This document shows positions 14,865 through 23,700 of a stretch of DNA of 31,492 nt, in pieces. Each line of letters begins with the position of its first letter. Position 1 is the first letter of the stretch. Origin of the DNA: a virus; the IMG/VR virus record IMGVR_UViG_3300037193_001033, positions 1-31,492 of that record; one strand, 5' to 3'. The notes beneath the pieces were generated by a model, which worked only from the letters and a program-made list of their open reading frames with translations, made no database searches and was not told the DNA's origin. The translations under genes were made by a program, and so were the position numbers.

Positions 14865-15787
14865 TGCCCGCTTACCTGAGAGGTGTAACTACCGCTCCGG
14901 TTGCTCCACCACTCTTCAATCCCTGGTCCCGAGTACGCCACCTGTTCCATGGGTGGGACGGCTCGGTCTGGGATGTGAGTGATGGTCGCAATGGGGTGTA
15001 CCTCATGCCGCAGGGCATTGAAGGCATGGGTATGCCCCGTATCGAAAACTACATGACCGAGTCCCCTGTCGTTCACGGTTCAGAATGGCAGGGGTGGCGA
15101 GCCGAGGAACGAGACGTTCACTGGGCTATCGGGATCTTCGAAGATTCCTCGGTTGAGTGGCTGGAAATGAAGACGCTCTTTTGGAAAATCTTCCGTCCAG
15201 GTAAAACCATGCGATGGGAGGTCGTCCTTCCGAACAACGAACGGTACAGCCTCACTGTGCGGTTCAAGAAAGACGACACCTCGGTATACGCCCGTGACCC
15301 GGTCAAGCTGGGCTGGGCGATCTACGGCATTACATGTTTCGCTGAACAGCCATTCTGGGAAGGCACACCACAAAGCCGTATCTGGTATCCAGGCACTGAT
15401 GATGACTGGTATGGCGCAGGCGGGGGCTTCGGTCCCCCCTGGGAAATCTCATCGTTCGCTGACATTAGCCACGCGTTCATTGACAACCCGGGCGATGTGC
15501 CGGCATTCATGCGGTGGGAACTGAAGGGGCCGTTCACCTCGGCGACCGTCGGCCTCAATGGCAAGACGACAACCGTGGGTAGCACAACCGCTGGCCAGAC
15601 TGTCATCCTGGACACTGATCCCACAAACCTGACCGCTACGCGTGATGGTGTGGATATCATGGCATCCCTGGGTGCGTTCGAGTATGAGCCTGTGCCTGAG
15701 GGTACGGGAATTGAACTGGCCCTGGGCATGACAGGCACTGGGTCTATTGCCGCTCACTTCACGCCCAGGTATCTAAGGAGTGTGTAA
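14864..15787 (+). CDS. Distal tail (Dit-like) minor tail protein
   Basis: This 307-residue protein begins in a TAATG overlap with the tape measure stop. As the first gene after the tape measure it should form the distal tail ring on which the baseplate builds. Residues about 20-200 (WDGSVWDVSDGRNGVYLMPQG, VHGSEWQGWRAEERDVHW, ending in a YGITCFAEQPFWEG-like strand) look like the N-terminal domain of the siphovirus tail component family. The C-terminal 110 residues form a second beta-rich domain (GPFTSATVGLNGKTTTV), comparable to the galectin-like second domain of Dit proteins. No enzyme motif is seen. Confidence 0.8.
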   Translation: MPAYLRGVTTAPVAPPLFNPWSRVRHLFHGWDGSVWDVSDGRNGVYLMPQGIEGMGMPRIENYMTESPVVHGSEWQGWRAEERDVHWAIGIFEDSSVEWLEMKTLFWKIFRPGKTMRWEVVLPNNERYSLTVRFKKDDTSVYARDPVKLGWAIYGITCFAEQPFWEGTPQSRIWYPGTDDDWYGAGGGFGPPWEISSFADISHAFIDNPGDVPAFMRWELKGPFTSATVGLNGKTTTVGSTTAGQTVILDTDPTNLTATRDGVDIMASLGAFEYEPVPEGTGIELALGMTGTGSIAAHFTPRYLRSV

Positions 15788-16908
15788 TGAGCCTGTTCCA
15801 ACTTGACCTCTACAACAAGAGCCGGGTTTGGCAAGCCCCAGTCGGGTCATTCACCAGCCTCGAAGGTACGAAGCGGTTCGACAACATCTCGGACCTCGAG
15901 TTCACAGTACCGGCCACACACAATCGGCTTGGTTTGATGATGACCCCCGGCACCCGGGTCCGTTGCAAGCTGAGGGGTGAGACTCTTATCGAGGGTCCCA
16001 TCCGTTCTCATGCTGGCTCGGGCCCGGGTGTTCAGGGCGCATTCACGTTTGGTGTGGAAGATAACTTCCGTATCCTGCGGAACTTCCTGATCTACCAGCG
16101 TCCCGGGCAAGATATGGTTGACCAGGGGTTGTCATACCGGTACGAGATAACGGGTAATGTCGAGACGGTGTTCAAGGATCTTATTACCAAGAACGTTGTC
16201 AGCCGTAGCATCGAGCCGGTCATCGTTGCAACTAACCAGAACCGGGGAAGTGTCATCACGTCTCAGGCTCGTATGGCTAAGATTTACAACGAGATGTTCC
16301 CGTTCCTCGAGGCTCAAGGCTTCGGCGTTACGGTTACTGCTTCACCCGCGGGCTTGACTGTCGACTTGTATCAGCCCGGCACGTACGCAAACCCGCTGAC
16401 CGAATCGTCTCGTGTGATTCGTAAGTGGAAGTACAGGCTCGAAGCTCCTGACGTGACTCACGTCGTTGTCGGGGGTGAGGGTGAAGGCACTGCTCGAACC
16501 TTCATGTCCAAGACCGACACTGCTCGCCAGACTTTGTGGGGTGACAGGATCGAGGAGTTCCGGGATGCCCGGGATGCCAACAACCTGGACACGTACGAAG
16601 AACGAGCAGACGAGACCCTGTTCGAAGGCCGCGGTGCTGTTGGCATCGAGGTCCAGCTTGCGGAAACGAAGAACTTCCATTTCCATGGGTCCGATGGACT
16701 TCACGTGGGACAGCTCGTCACAGCGAAGGTTGCTGGCGGTGCTGTCAACGTGACAGATATCCTGCGTGAGATTGAGTTCAGCTACAACGTCGAAGACGGC
16801 CTGAAACTTACAGGCGTCATCGGTCATGAAACCGACCCCAATGTTCGGATGGCAAAAACCATTGCCAAACTTGCCGGATCGTTGGGCAAACTGAAAGCGA
16901 GTCAATAA
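15787..16908 (+). CDS. Minor tail protein, Gp37-like (tail hub / Tal N-terminal type)
   Basis: This 373-residue protein starts in a TAATG overlap with the Dit-like gene, with AAGGAG upstream. It resembles the siphovirus ReqiPepy6 Gp37-like family of actinophage tail proteins, the equivalent of the tail hub that closes the tube. Residues 1-110 give the opening beta barrel (FDNISDLEFTVPATHNRLGLM; GTRVRCKLRGETLIEGPI). The middle is alpha/beta, followed by VTHVVVGGEGEGTARTF and the YEERADETLFEGRGAVGIEVQL segment. A final barrel ends in FSYNVEDGLKLTGVIG. No C-terminal fibre or lysozyme extension is present, so adhesion functions are on separate genes. Confidence 0.8.
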   Translation: MSLFQLDLYNKSRVWQAPVGSFTSLEGTKRFDNISDLEFTVPATHNRLGLMMTPGTRVRCKLRGETLIEGPIRSHAGSGPGVQGAFTFGVEDNFRILRNFLIYQRPGQDMVDQGLSYRYEITGNVETVFKDLITKNVVSRSIEPVIVATNQNRGSVITSQARMAKIYNEMFPFLEAQGFGVTVTASPAGLTVDLYQPGTYANPLTESSRVIRKWKYRLEAPDVTHVVVGGEGEGTARTFMSKTDTARQTLWGDRIEEFRDARDANNLDTYEERADETLFEGRGAVGIEVQLAETKNFHFHGSDGLHVGQLVTAKVAGGAVNVTDILREIEFSYNVEDGLKLTGVIGHETDPNVRMAKTIAKLAGSLGKLKASQ

Positions 16909-17870
16909 TGGCTAACCAGCATTATGGTTACCCAGGGTCGGTGAACGCCGCAGCATCCGCTGTCTGGTTGCCGAACGTCGGTGCAGGCCAGTACTGCGTT
17001 GTCGGTGCCAACTCTGGCAAAGTAGTAACCAACTCCTCGGGTGACCGGGGACTTGCCGTCAGGGCCGGCACTGTTGTGGGTGACGGTATCCTTGACATCT
17101 TCGAAACAGACACGCAGCTCAACCTTGCTGCTGCGGGTTCGGGTAGCCGGTGGGACATGGTTGTCCTGCGCCGTACGTGGTCAGCCACACCGGGTGCTTC
17201 GACGTCTGTTTACACAGTCATCCAGGGCGGGCCTAACCCGACGCTTCCCACGAGACTGAATAACAAGGGCGTGCAGAGCGACCAACCAATAGCATTGTGC
17301 CGGGTACAAGCCGGGCAGTCTGCTGTTCAGGAGGTCGTGGACCTGCGCGTCTGGGCTCACAACGGGGGTTCGTACGCAGTCCATGACTTGGTGCGCAACT
17401 ACCTTGACGAGCCAGGCACTGAACTTACGATTGTGAACAAGCAGTGGATCCGTAAGGTAAACCCGAGCGCGACCAGCAACACGCTTGAATGGGTCGAAGG
17501 TCCGGGCATGAGCCAGATTCCGTTGTACGATGTGGGTGGCGCACCCATGGGCATGGCCTCTCCCCCGGCATCGATGAACAACTTCTTGATTCAGGCTGGC
17601 TCGAGCCTGGTGACCACCGACGCTAACGCCTACGGCAGGCTGACATTTCCTACGCCGTTTCCAACGGGCCTGGTGACTGTGATCCTGACTGGTGGCAACG
17701 ACCACGAGTTCGCTGACATGAACATTGCTCCCGCCGGTGCTAACTGGGGCGTGCGTCCCGCCAACAAAGACTACGTGGCATTCAACATCTGGGGTGCTGT
17801 GTCTGGCACGCGAACCAAGAACTGGCCGAACAGAACTATCCGTGTCAACTGGATTGCGATTGGATTCTAA
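16908..17870 (+). CDS. Minor tail / baseplate protein with fibre-type C-terminal domain
   Basis: This 320-residue protein is coupled to the preceding gene by TAATG. Residues 1-150 are a beta-rich domain (WLPNVGAGQYCVVGANSGKVV; SRWDMVVLRRTW; AVQEVVDLRVWA), repeatedly seen in actinophage baseplate-associated proteins. The C-terminal 95 residues (YGRLTFPTPFPTGLVTVILTG and a closing IRVNWIAIGF strand) resemble the small beta-sandwich at the ends of tail fibres, where receptor contact happens. A receptor-binding role is inferred. Confidence 0.7.
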   Translation: MANQHYGYPGSVNAAASAVWLPNVGAGQYCVVGANSGKVVTNSSGDRGLAVRAGTVVGDGILDIFETDTQLNLAAAGSGSRWDMVVLRRTWSATPGASTSVYTVIQGGPNPTLPTRLNNKGVQSDQPIALCRVQAGQSAVQEVVDLRVWAHNGGSYAVHDLVRNYLDEPGTELTIVNKQWIRKVNPSATSNTLEWVEGPGMSQIPLYDVGGAPMGMASPPASMNNFLIQAGSSLVTTDANAYGRLTFPTPFPTGLVTVILTGGNDHEFADMNIAPAGANWGVRPANKDYVAFNIWGAVSGTRTKNWPNRTIRVNWIAIGF

Positions 17871-18511
17871 TGGGACTCTTTCTGAAGGCTGTTGTAGTAG
17901 ACGACAACGGCGAGCCTCTGGCAAATACCATCGGGCAGCTCTACGACATAAACGACACGGCAAACGTTGCTCCTCTATCACCCACGACTCTGAACGGAAC
18001 GTCGTTCGCATCTAACCAGGTCGTCGCCAATGATGACGGTGTGGTGCCCGACTTCCTGGTCGCTGGCAAGATGCAGGTCAAATGGGTATCAGGCAGCCAC
18101 GAGATTGGCATGGTTGCTGCAGACCAGATTCCCGTGGGTGGTGTGCCCGGTCAGATCCTGACCAAGTCGACCACGACGGACTACGATCTGGAATGGGCTG
18201 ACCCTCGTGGTGTCGCACCCGGCGGTGTCGATGGGCAGGTCCTGCTGAAGGATGGCTCCGACCCGTACATGACCCGCTGGGGTGATGCGCCTGCAGGTAC
18301 TGGCGGAGGCGGCAGCACTGGGGGCGCTCTAACCTCGGGCGTCGTTGCGTTCGCTCGTCAGGACACACAGGGGAACTGGCCGCTGAGGCCAACCTCTGAC
18401 ACCAACGTGCTCGTGCTCTGGGTAGGTGTGGATGACTGGCCCACGGTTGTAACCACTGGTGTCAACGGCCCCCACCCTGGTGACATCTTCATCGAACGAA
18501 GGACAGTGTAG
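17870..18511 (+). CDS. Short tail fibre-like protein
   Basis: This 213-residue protein begins in a TAATG overlap. Two copies of a common tail-fibre repeat are visible. One is GQILTKSTTTDYDLEWADP at about residues 95-113, and the other is GQVLLKDGSDPYMTRWGDAP at about 121-140; both follow G-Q-x-L-x-K followed by a W-x-D/W-G-D turn. A Gly-rich hinge (TGGGGSTGG) then leads to a 60-residue end domain rich in Trp/Val. This looks like a shaft segment linking baseplate to the following beta-helix protein. The last base of its stop codon is shared with the next start. Confidence 0.7.
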   Translation: MGLFLKAVVVDDNGEPLANTIGQLYDINDTANVAPLSPTTLNGTSFASNQVVANDDGVVPDFLVAGKMQVKWVSGSHEIGMVAADQIPVGGVPGQILTKSTTTDYDLEWADPRGVAPGGVDGQVLLKDGSDPYMTRWGDAPAGTGGGGSTGGALTSGVVAFARQDTQGNWPLRPTSDTNVLVLWVGVDDWPTVVTTGVNGPHPGDIFIERRTV

Positions 18512-19620
18512 TGGATCCTGTAATCGTGCGGGATACTTCACAGTATCGCGTACTGACTCACACTGCCACCGGTTGGGTCGGGTATCCTGATGGGAACTGG
18601 GTCATTGAGAACACAGCTCCTGCCAGGGTACAAGACTCAACCGGCACAGTGAAGCCCACACCAGCGACTACGGGGACGTTCATATCTCGTGCTCGCACGG
18701 TGTACTCCGGGCCGTCTACCATATCGACGCCCAACCTGGTGTTCCGCGACATGGACTTCTATGTGAACATCAAACCCCAGGCAACAGGCCTGCAGTTCAT
18801 CAATTGCGGGTTCTACGGCAGTACTGCCTGGCCGTTCGCTGACACGGCGCTTGTCGACTGCACCTCTGGTGTGGAAGGACTTGCTACCACCAATGAGCCA
18901 TGGCGCGGCATTCCGTACTTCGAGGACTGTTCGTTCAAACCACAACGTTCCAGCTACCGGACTGACGGGATCATCGGTTCCTTCTGGCTTGTGCGCGCCA
19001 ACATTTGCAACGTCCGGGATGGTGCACGCATCAACTCAACGAGTGACAGCCGTCCTTCTCGGGCACGCATTGAGCAGAGCTGCATTCATGAGCTGGCTCA
19101 CTGGCATCCTGTGCCCGGCGGCGTCGTGTACGAGAGCCACTGTGTGAACATACTTGCCGGCGGTTACGTGCTGATCCAGGGCAACACTCTTGAGGGAACA
19201 GCTCATCGTGGTGACGACCGTAACTTCGTCGACCCTGACGCTGCGAACTTTGCGGGTGGCGACCTGGCTCACAGGAACCCGACGTTCAAGGATCACCTGT
19301 CCCAGGCTAATGGCCCCCACGCCATCGGCTCCGGGCTCCGCGTTCGTCAGACGAGGCAGCTGCCATTAGATGGCGCCATGGAAATCAAGAGGAACTGGTT
19401 CGCTCACGGACTGTACGGCGTACAGCTCACACAGGGAACGTACATCTTCACCGAGAACAGGTTCAGGCGTAACGGCTTCTACCTCCATGGCAGCCAGGCT
19501 GTGCAATACTACATCAAGCTCGACACCTCGGGTGAGTCCACAATCATTGGGCTCGGTAACAACATGTTCGAAGACAACGGTGAACTTCTCACAGCCAACA
19601 ATGGCGGAATCCAGTTCTAG
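18511..19620 (+). CDS. Right-handed beta-helix tail protein
   Basis: This 369-residue protein starts at a GTG overlapping the previous TAG (TAGTG). From about residue 60 the sequence cycles through short strands with alternating hydrophobics and Asn/Gly turns (LVFRDMDFYVNIKPQATGLQFINCGFYG; ILAGGYVLIQGNTLEG; NGFYLHGSQAVQYYIKLD; IIGLGNNMFEDNGEL). These are the hallmarks of a pectate-lyase-type parallel beta-helix as found in tailspikes. Whether it is an enzyme cannot be told; no conserved acidic catalytic cluster is obvious. It probably takes part in binding or degrading a surface glycan. Confidence 0.75.
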   Translation: MDPVIVRDTSQYRVLTHTATGWVGYPDGNWVIENTAPARVQDSTGTVKPTPATTGTFISRARTVYSGPSTISTPNLVFRDMDFYVNIKPQATGLQFINCGFYGSTAWPFADTALVDCTSGVEGLATTNEPWRGIPYFEDCSFKPQRSSYRTDGIIGSFWLVRANICNVRDGARINSTSDSRPSRARIEQSCIHELAHWHPVPGGVVYESHCVNILAGGYVLIQGNTLEGTAHRGDDRNFVDPDAANFAGGDLAHRNPTFKDHLSQANGPHAIGSGLRVRQTRQLPLDGAMEIKRNWFAHGLYGVQLTQGTYIFTENRFRRNGFYLHGSQAVQYYIKLDTSGESTIIGLGNNMFEDNGELLTANNGGIQF

Positions 19621-19629
19621 GAGAAATCA

Positions 19630-20691
19630 ATGGCAAACATTCTGAACAATGCCGCAGGAGGTGTCCTGGGTGCAGCGGTCACGACTGCGAACTCGGGAGG
19701 CGGCTCGGGTACACCCTGGGACTTCCTCGATGTGACAGGCCTGCTTGAGTTTGGGTCTGTTGCCTCACACGGAACACTTGGTTACCACCTGGTTGCCAAC
19801 GCAACTCGTGCTGGCTTTGGCTGGGGTGCGTCCTCGGTTGTGCCCAGCAAGACACAGTCATTCCGTGCATACCTCCGACTGGTGAACCTGCCCTCCTCCG
19901 AGATGCAGATCATCACCCCCTGGAACAACACCCAGTTCGTCGCGAGCGTGAACCTTGCAACTGACGGCAAGCTTCGTGTAGCCCAGCGTGGTGGTGCAAT
20001 CTTGCACACGTCCGTAGCTGCCCTTGCTCTGAACCAGTGGTACCGCATCGAGTTCTCCGTCGGTGTAGGTGTGGCTGCAAACGATGGGGTTGTCCGGTTC
20101 GCGTTCTACGTCCTGGACACGGGTACTCCTGTCGAGACGCTGTTCACCACGTCGACTGCTGACCTGGGAACCACCAACGTCGTTGGCTGGCGAATGGGCA
20201 AGCTCGGCACTACGGGCAACTGGGAATCTCACTGGGACTCCGTCGAACTCGACCCGGCAAGCACCACGCTGCTTGGCCCGTACGTGGCTTCGCTCGCGTC
20301 GATCAGGCCATCGTCCGTGCTGTCGAACCCCGGAGGCTGGTCGAACGTGGGTGGTGCCTCGGGCATATCCGCGGGTCTGGCTGATGAGCTGGACACGACC
20401 TACGCACAGACGCCCGCGTCACCCGTCAATGCACAGATAACGTTCACGATGAACGGCCGTCTTGCTGCGGGCACACCAACAGTGTCTGTCAGGCTGAGCG
20501 CGACTGCGACCACACCATCGACGTTTGTTGACGTGGCGCTGATGCAGGGCACGACTGTCATTGCGACCCGGAACTTCGGTCCGCTGACAACCTCGGCTAC
20601 TGATTACGGATTCACCCTTACCGCCGGCGAGGCAAGCAACATCACTGACCGGGGCGATCTTCGCGTTCGGGTAACCGGCAACCAGCCTTAG
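19630..20691 (+). CDS. Minor tail protein with LamG/concanavalin-like domain
   Basis: This 353-residue protein begins nine bases after the previous stop, with AGGAGAAAT upstream. Residues about 40-215 form a jelly-roll of the laminin G / concanavalin A-like type. Typical strands are FRAYLRLVNLPSSEMQIIT, then LATDGKLRVAQRGG, LALNQWYRIEFSVGV, GVVRFAFYVLD and NWESHWDSVELDP; the NQWYRIEFSV strand is especially characteristic. The C-terminal 120 residues are a second beta sandwich. Such proteins bind carbohydrates, so this is probably another receptor or wall-binding component of the tail tip. Confidence 0.75.
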   Translation: MANILNNAAGGVLGAAVTTANSGGGSGTPWDFLDVTGLLEFGSVASHGTLGYHLVANATRAGFGWGASSVVPSKTQSFRAYLRLVNLPSSEMQIITPWNNTQFVASVNLATDGKLRVAQRGGAILHTSVAALALNQWYRIEFSVGVGVAANDGVVRFAFYVLDTGTPVETLFTTSTADLGTTNVVGWRMGKLGTTGNWESHWDSVELDPASTTLLGPYVASLASIRPSSVLSNPGGWSNVGGASGISAGLADELDTTYAQTPASPVNAQITFTMNGRLAAGTPTVSVRLSATATTPSTFVDVALMQGTTVIATRNFGPLTTSATDYGFTLTAGEASNITDRGDLRVRVTGNQP

Positions 20692-20700
20692 GAGATGTAA

Positions 20701-23700
20701 ATGGCTGTCACCTTACAGGGTGCGTCATCCAGCTTTGAGAGTGCCAGCGCCACATCTGCAGTGATCCCGTATCCTGCTGGTGTGACCGCTGGCGAACTTC
20801 TCATCGCTGAGGTGGCTCACACTTCCGGCACGGCGCCTACGACAAACCCTGGTGGCTGGACACTGATTGCAAGCGAGGATGGGTTCCAAACTCCGTCCAT
20901 CGCATTGTGGTACAAGTGGGCAACGGGTTCCGAGACTGGCTCCGTCACATTCCCAACAACCACGACGGCTAACCGCGTCACGGGTTACATGCAGCGTTGG
21001 GCTGGTGTGGATGCGACCACGCCCATCGATGCTCCACCCGTTGGCGATCACGTTCCGTCGACCGCAGGAAATACGTACACGTCTCCAGCTTTGACTACGG
21101 TCACGGCTGGGGCATTGATCCTGCACGCAGTCGCGCTCAACTCTGCGACCTCCTCGGATATCAATGCTGCGACTGGCACGACAAAGATTATCGGCACGAC
21201 TGGTACGGGTCGTCGGTACAGCATCTTCCATGAAACTCAGGCTGCGGCTGGTTCAACAGGAACTCGCCTCTGGACACAAACAGACACGGCTGCATCTCTG
21301 CAGTGGACGAGCATTAGCGTTGCGCTCCGACCCTCTGCTGGCGGTGGGGGTGGCACTCCTCCTCCCTCGGGTGGCGGCGTATCTCCGACGCTTCACTTCC
21401 GCGTTGTGTCTATCAACACCACTGACCCTGCTCGCAGCGGTCTTGTCCAGGCTCGAGTCACGGGAGCATCATCACTCCGTCTGCGTTGTTCAACTGACGC
21501 CGCAGGCAATTCAGGTGTGGTGTATGGTCCCGCGACTGCGCCCGGCAACCTGGGTTGTACTCGACTGACAATCACCGGGCTCACGCCGAGCACGCGTTAC
21601 TACTACCGTGTCATGATGACCAACCCCGAGGGGACTGAGTTTGCCGACACGGCGAACCCTATTGGTCGACTGAAGACTGGGCCGGATGGTCCCGCTTCGT
21701 TCACGTTCGACTTCGGTTCCTGTAACACTGGCAACCATCAGGGTGCGTACAACGCTATCGCTGCTCGCAACGATGACATGTTCTTCCATGTTGGCGACCT
21801 GTATTACCACGACGGCTCGGGCACGTCACTGACCAACTTCCGTTCTCGTATGGGCACGGCGGTTACCGCATCGCAGAACCTGTTTGCTACGGTGAACATG
21901 TTCTATATCCCGTCCGACCACGACGGTATGAACAACGATGGTGCGAATGGCTCAGACCCGACAGCATGGACTAACTGGAACATCGCTCGCTCCGAGCACT
22001 TCCCTTGGCAACAGAGTTACCAAACCTGGGTCTGGGGTCGTGTCCGCTTCATCATGCTCGACACCCGTTCGTTCAAGTCTAACCCTGCGAACACTGACAA
22101 CTCCTCAAAGACTGCCTTGGGTACGACCCAGAAGCAGTGGCTGAAGGATACGATCAATGCGGCGACAGAACCTGTCATCGTGATCGGTCAGGACACTCCC
22201 TGGGTTACAGGTACGAGCGCGGGTGACGACGCCTGGGGCGGCTTCATGACGGAACGCAACGAGCTGGCATCATTCATCGATGGAACTAACAAGAACGTCG
22301 TAATGCTCGGTGGCGACATGCACGCCCTGGCTGCAAACGACGGATCTTCTTCCCCCGGTGGTGTGCCGATCTTCCATGCTGCACCGTTCAACCAGGCTGC
22401 CAGCCATAAGGGCGGACCCTACACCCAGGGACCATACCCGGCGGCAGGGCCTACGGTTCAGCAGTATGGCCGTGTCGTTGTCACAGACTCGGGCACGCAG
22501 ATATCGCTGGCATTCAATGGCTACACGCTCGATGGTGTATCCCGCTTGTCGCTGACGAAGAACTACACGGTGTCTGCCCCGCCGTCAACCTCTCGGGTGA
22601 ATGTTCACCGAGTTGCCGTTGACGTAGAGCCCAGTACTGTGATGGTGAATCTGCATCGTGTTGAGACCACGGTTGTTGCAACCAACGCTGCGCCCAGGAT
22701 CCACCGGATCGAGGTCCAGGCTGTTGGCTCTGCTGACCCGGGACCGAACATCAGGAACCTCGAGGCAGGTCTGCTTGTGCAGATGACTGCTGAGGCACCG
22801 GGTGATCCGTTGTCCTACACGTGGGACCAGGTTGCTGGCCCGAGCGTAACGCTCACCAAGTCTGGTGTGGGTGACAAGACTGCAGCGTACCATGTACCTG
22901 CTCTCCGAGCCGACGCTGACCTGGTGTTCCGTGTCGTTGCCAATTACCTGGGTGGCACATCATCTGGCTCGGGCATCACCCGGCATGGCGTAGCTCGTGT
23001 TCCGAACCTCATGGTAAACAGTGACGCATCATTGACCCCGATTGAGATTAGCTCCACACCGGGTACTGCTCCTGACCCAGGCGGTGGCGATCCCGATCCG
23101 GGCGGCGGTGGGGGCGTGATCGTCTCGCCAGGCCATCAGCCTCTGGGCGTACCAGGCAACTGGACGACGGTGCTGGCTGAGAACTTCGATGACCTCAACC
23201 GCGCGTTGTGGACACCATACTGGTTCTCGGAAGGTAGCCAAAGGAACGGCGTTGCAACCAACGCAGCAAACGTCGCTGTAGCCAACGGCGAACTGACGCT
23301 GACGCTGGCAAGTTCGGCAAGTGGTGCACTCATCTCGACTAACCCGAATGACTTCGAACCCGGGCACGTTGGGTTCACGTTCAATTACGGATTCGTTGAG
23401 GCGAGGATCTTCTTCCCGGGCTCGGGACCGACGGTGTACAACTGGGTTGACTTCTGGACTAACGGCCAGACATACCCGACCAATGGCCTGGCAAACATCG
23501 CCGAATCTGACTCGCTCACATCGGGTCGGCTGAAGGCACGGTATCACTCGGGCGCACCGGGTGCTGCGGTCATTCAGGACTCGGGGCCCATTCCCGGCAA
23601 CTGGGGAGGCAGCTGGCACATCTACGGTCTGCACCGCAGGCCTGGCCAGAATGACGTATACATTGATGGACAGAAGGTGTGGTCCTACCTGACGAATGAT

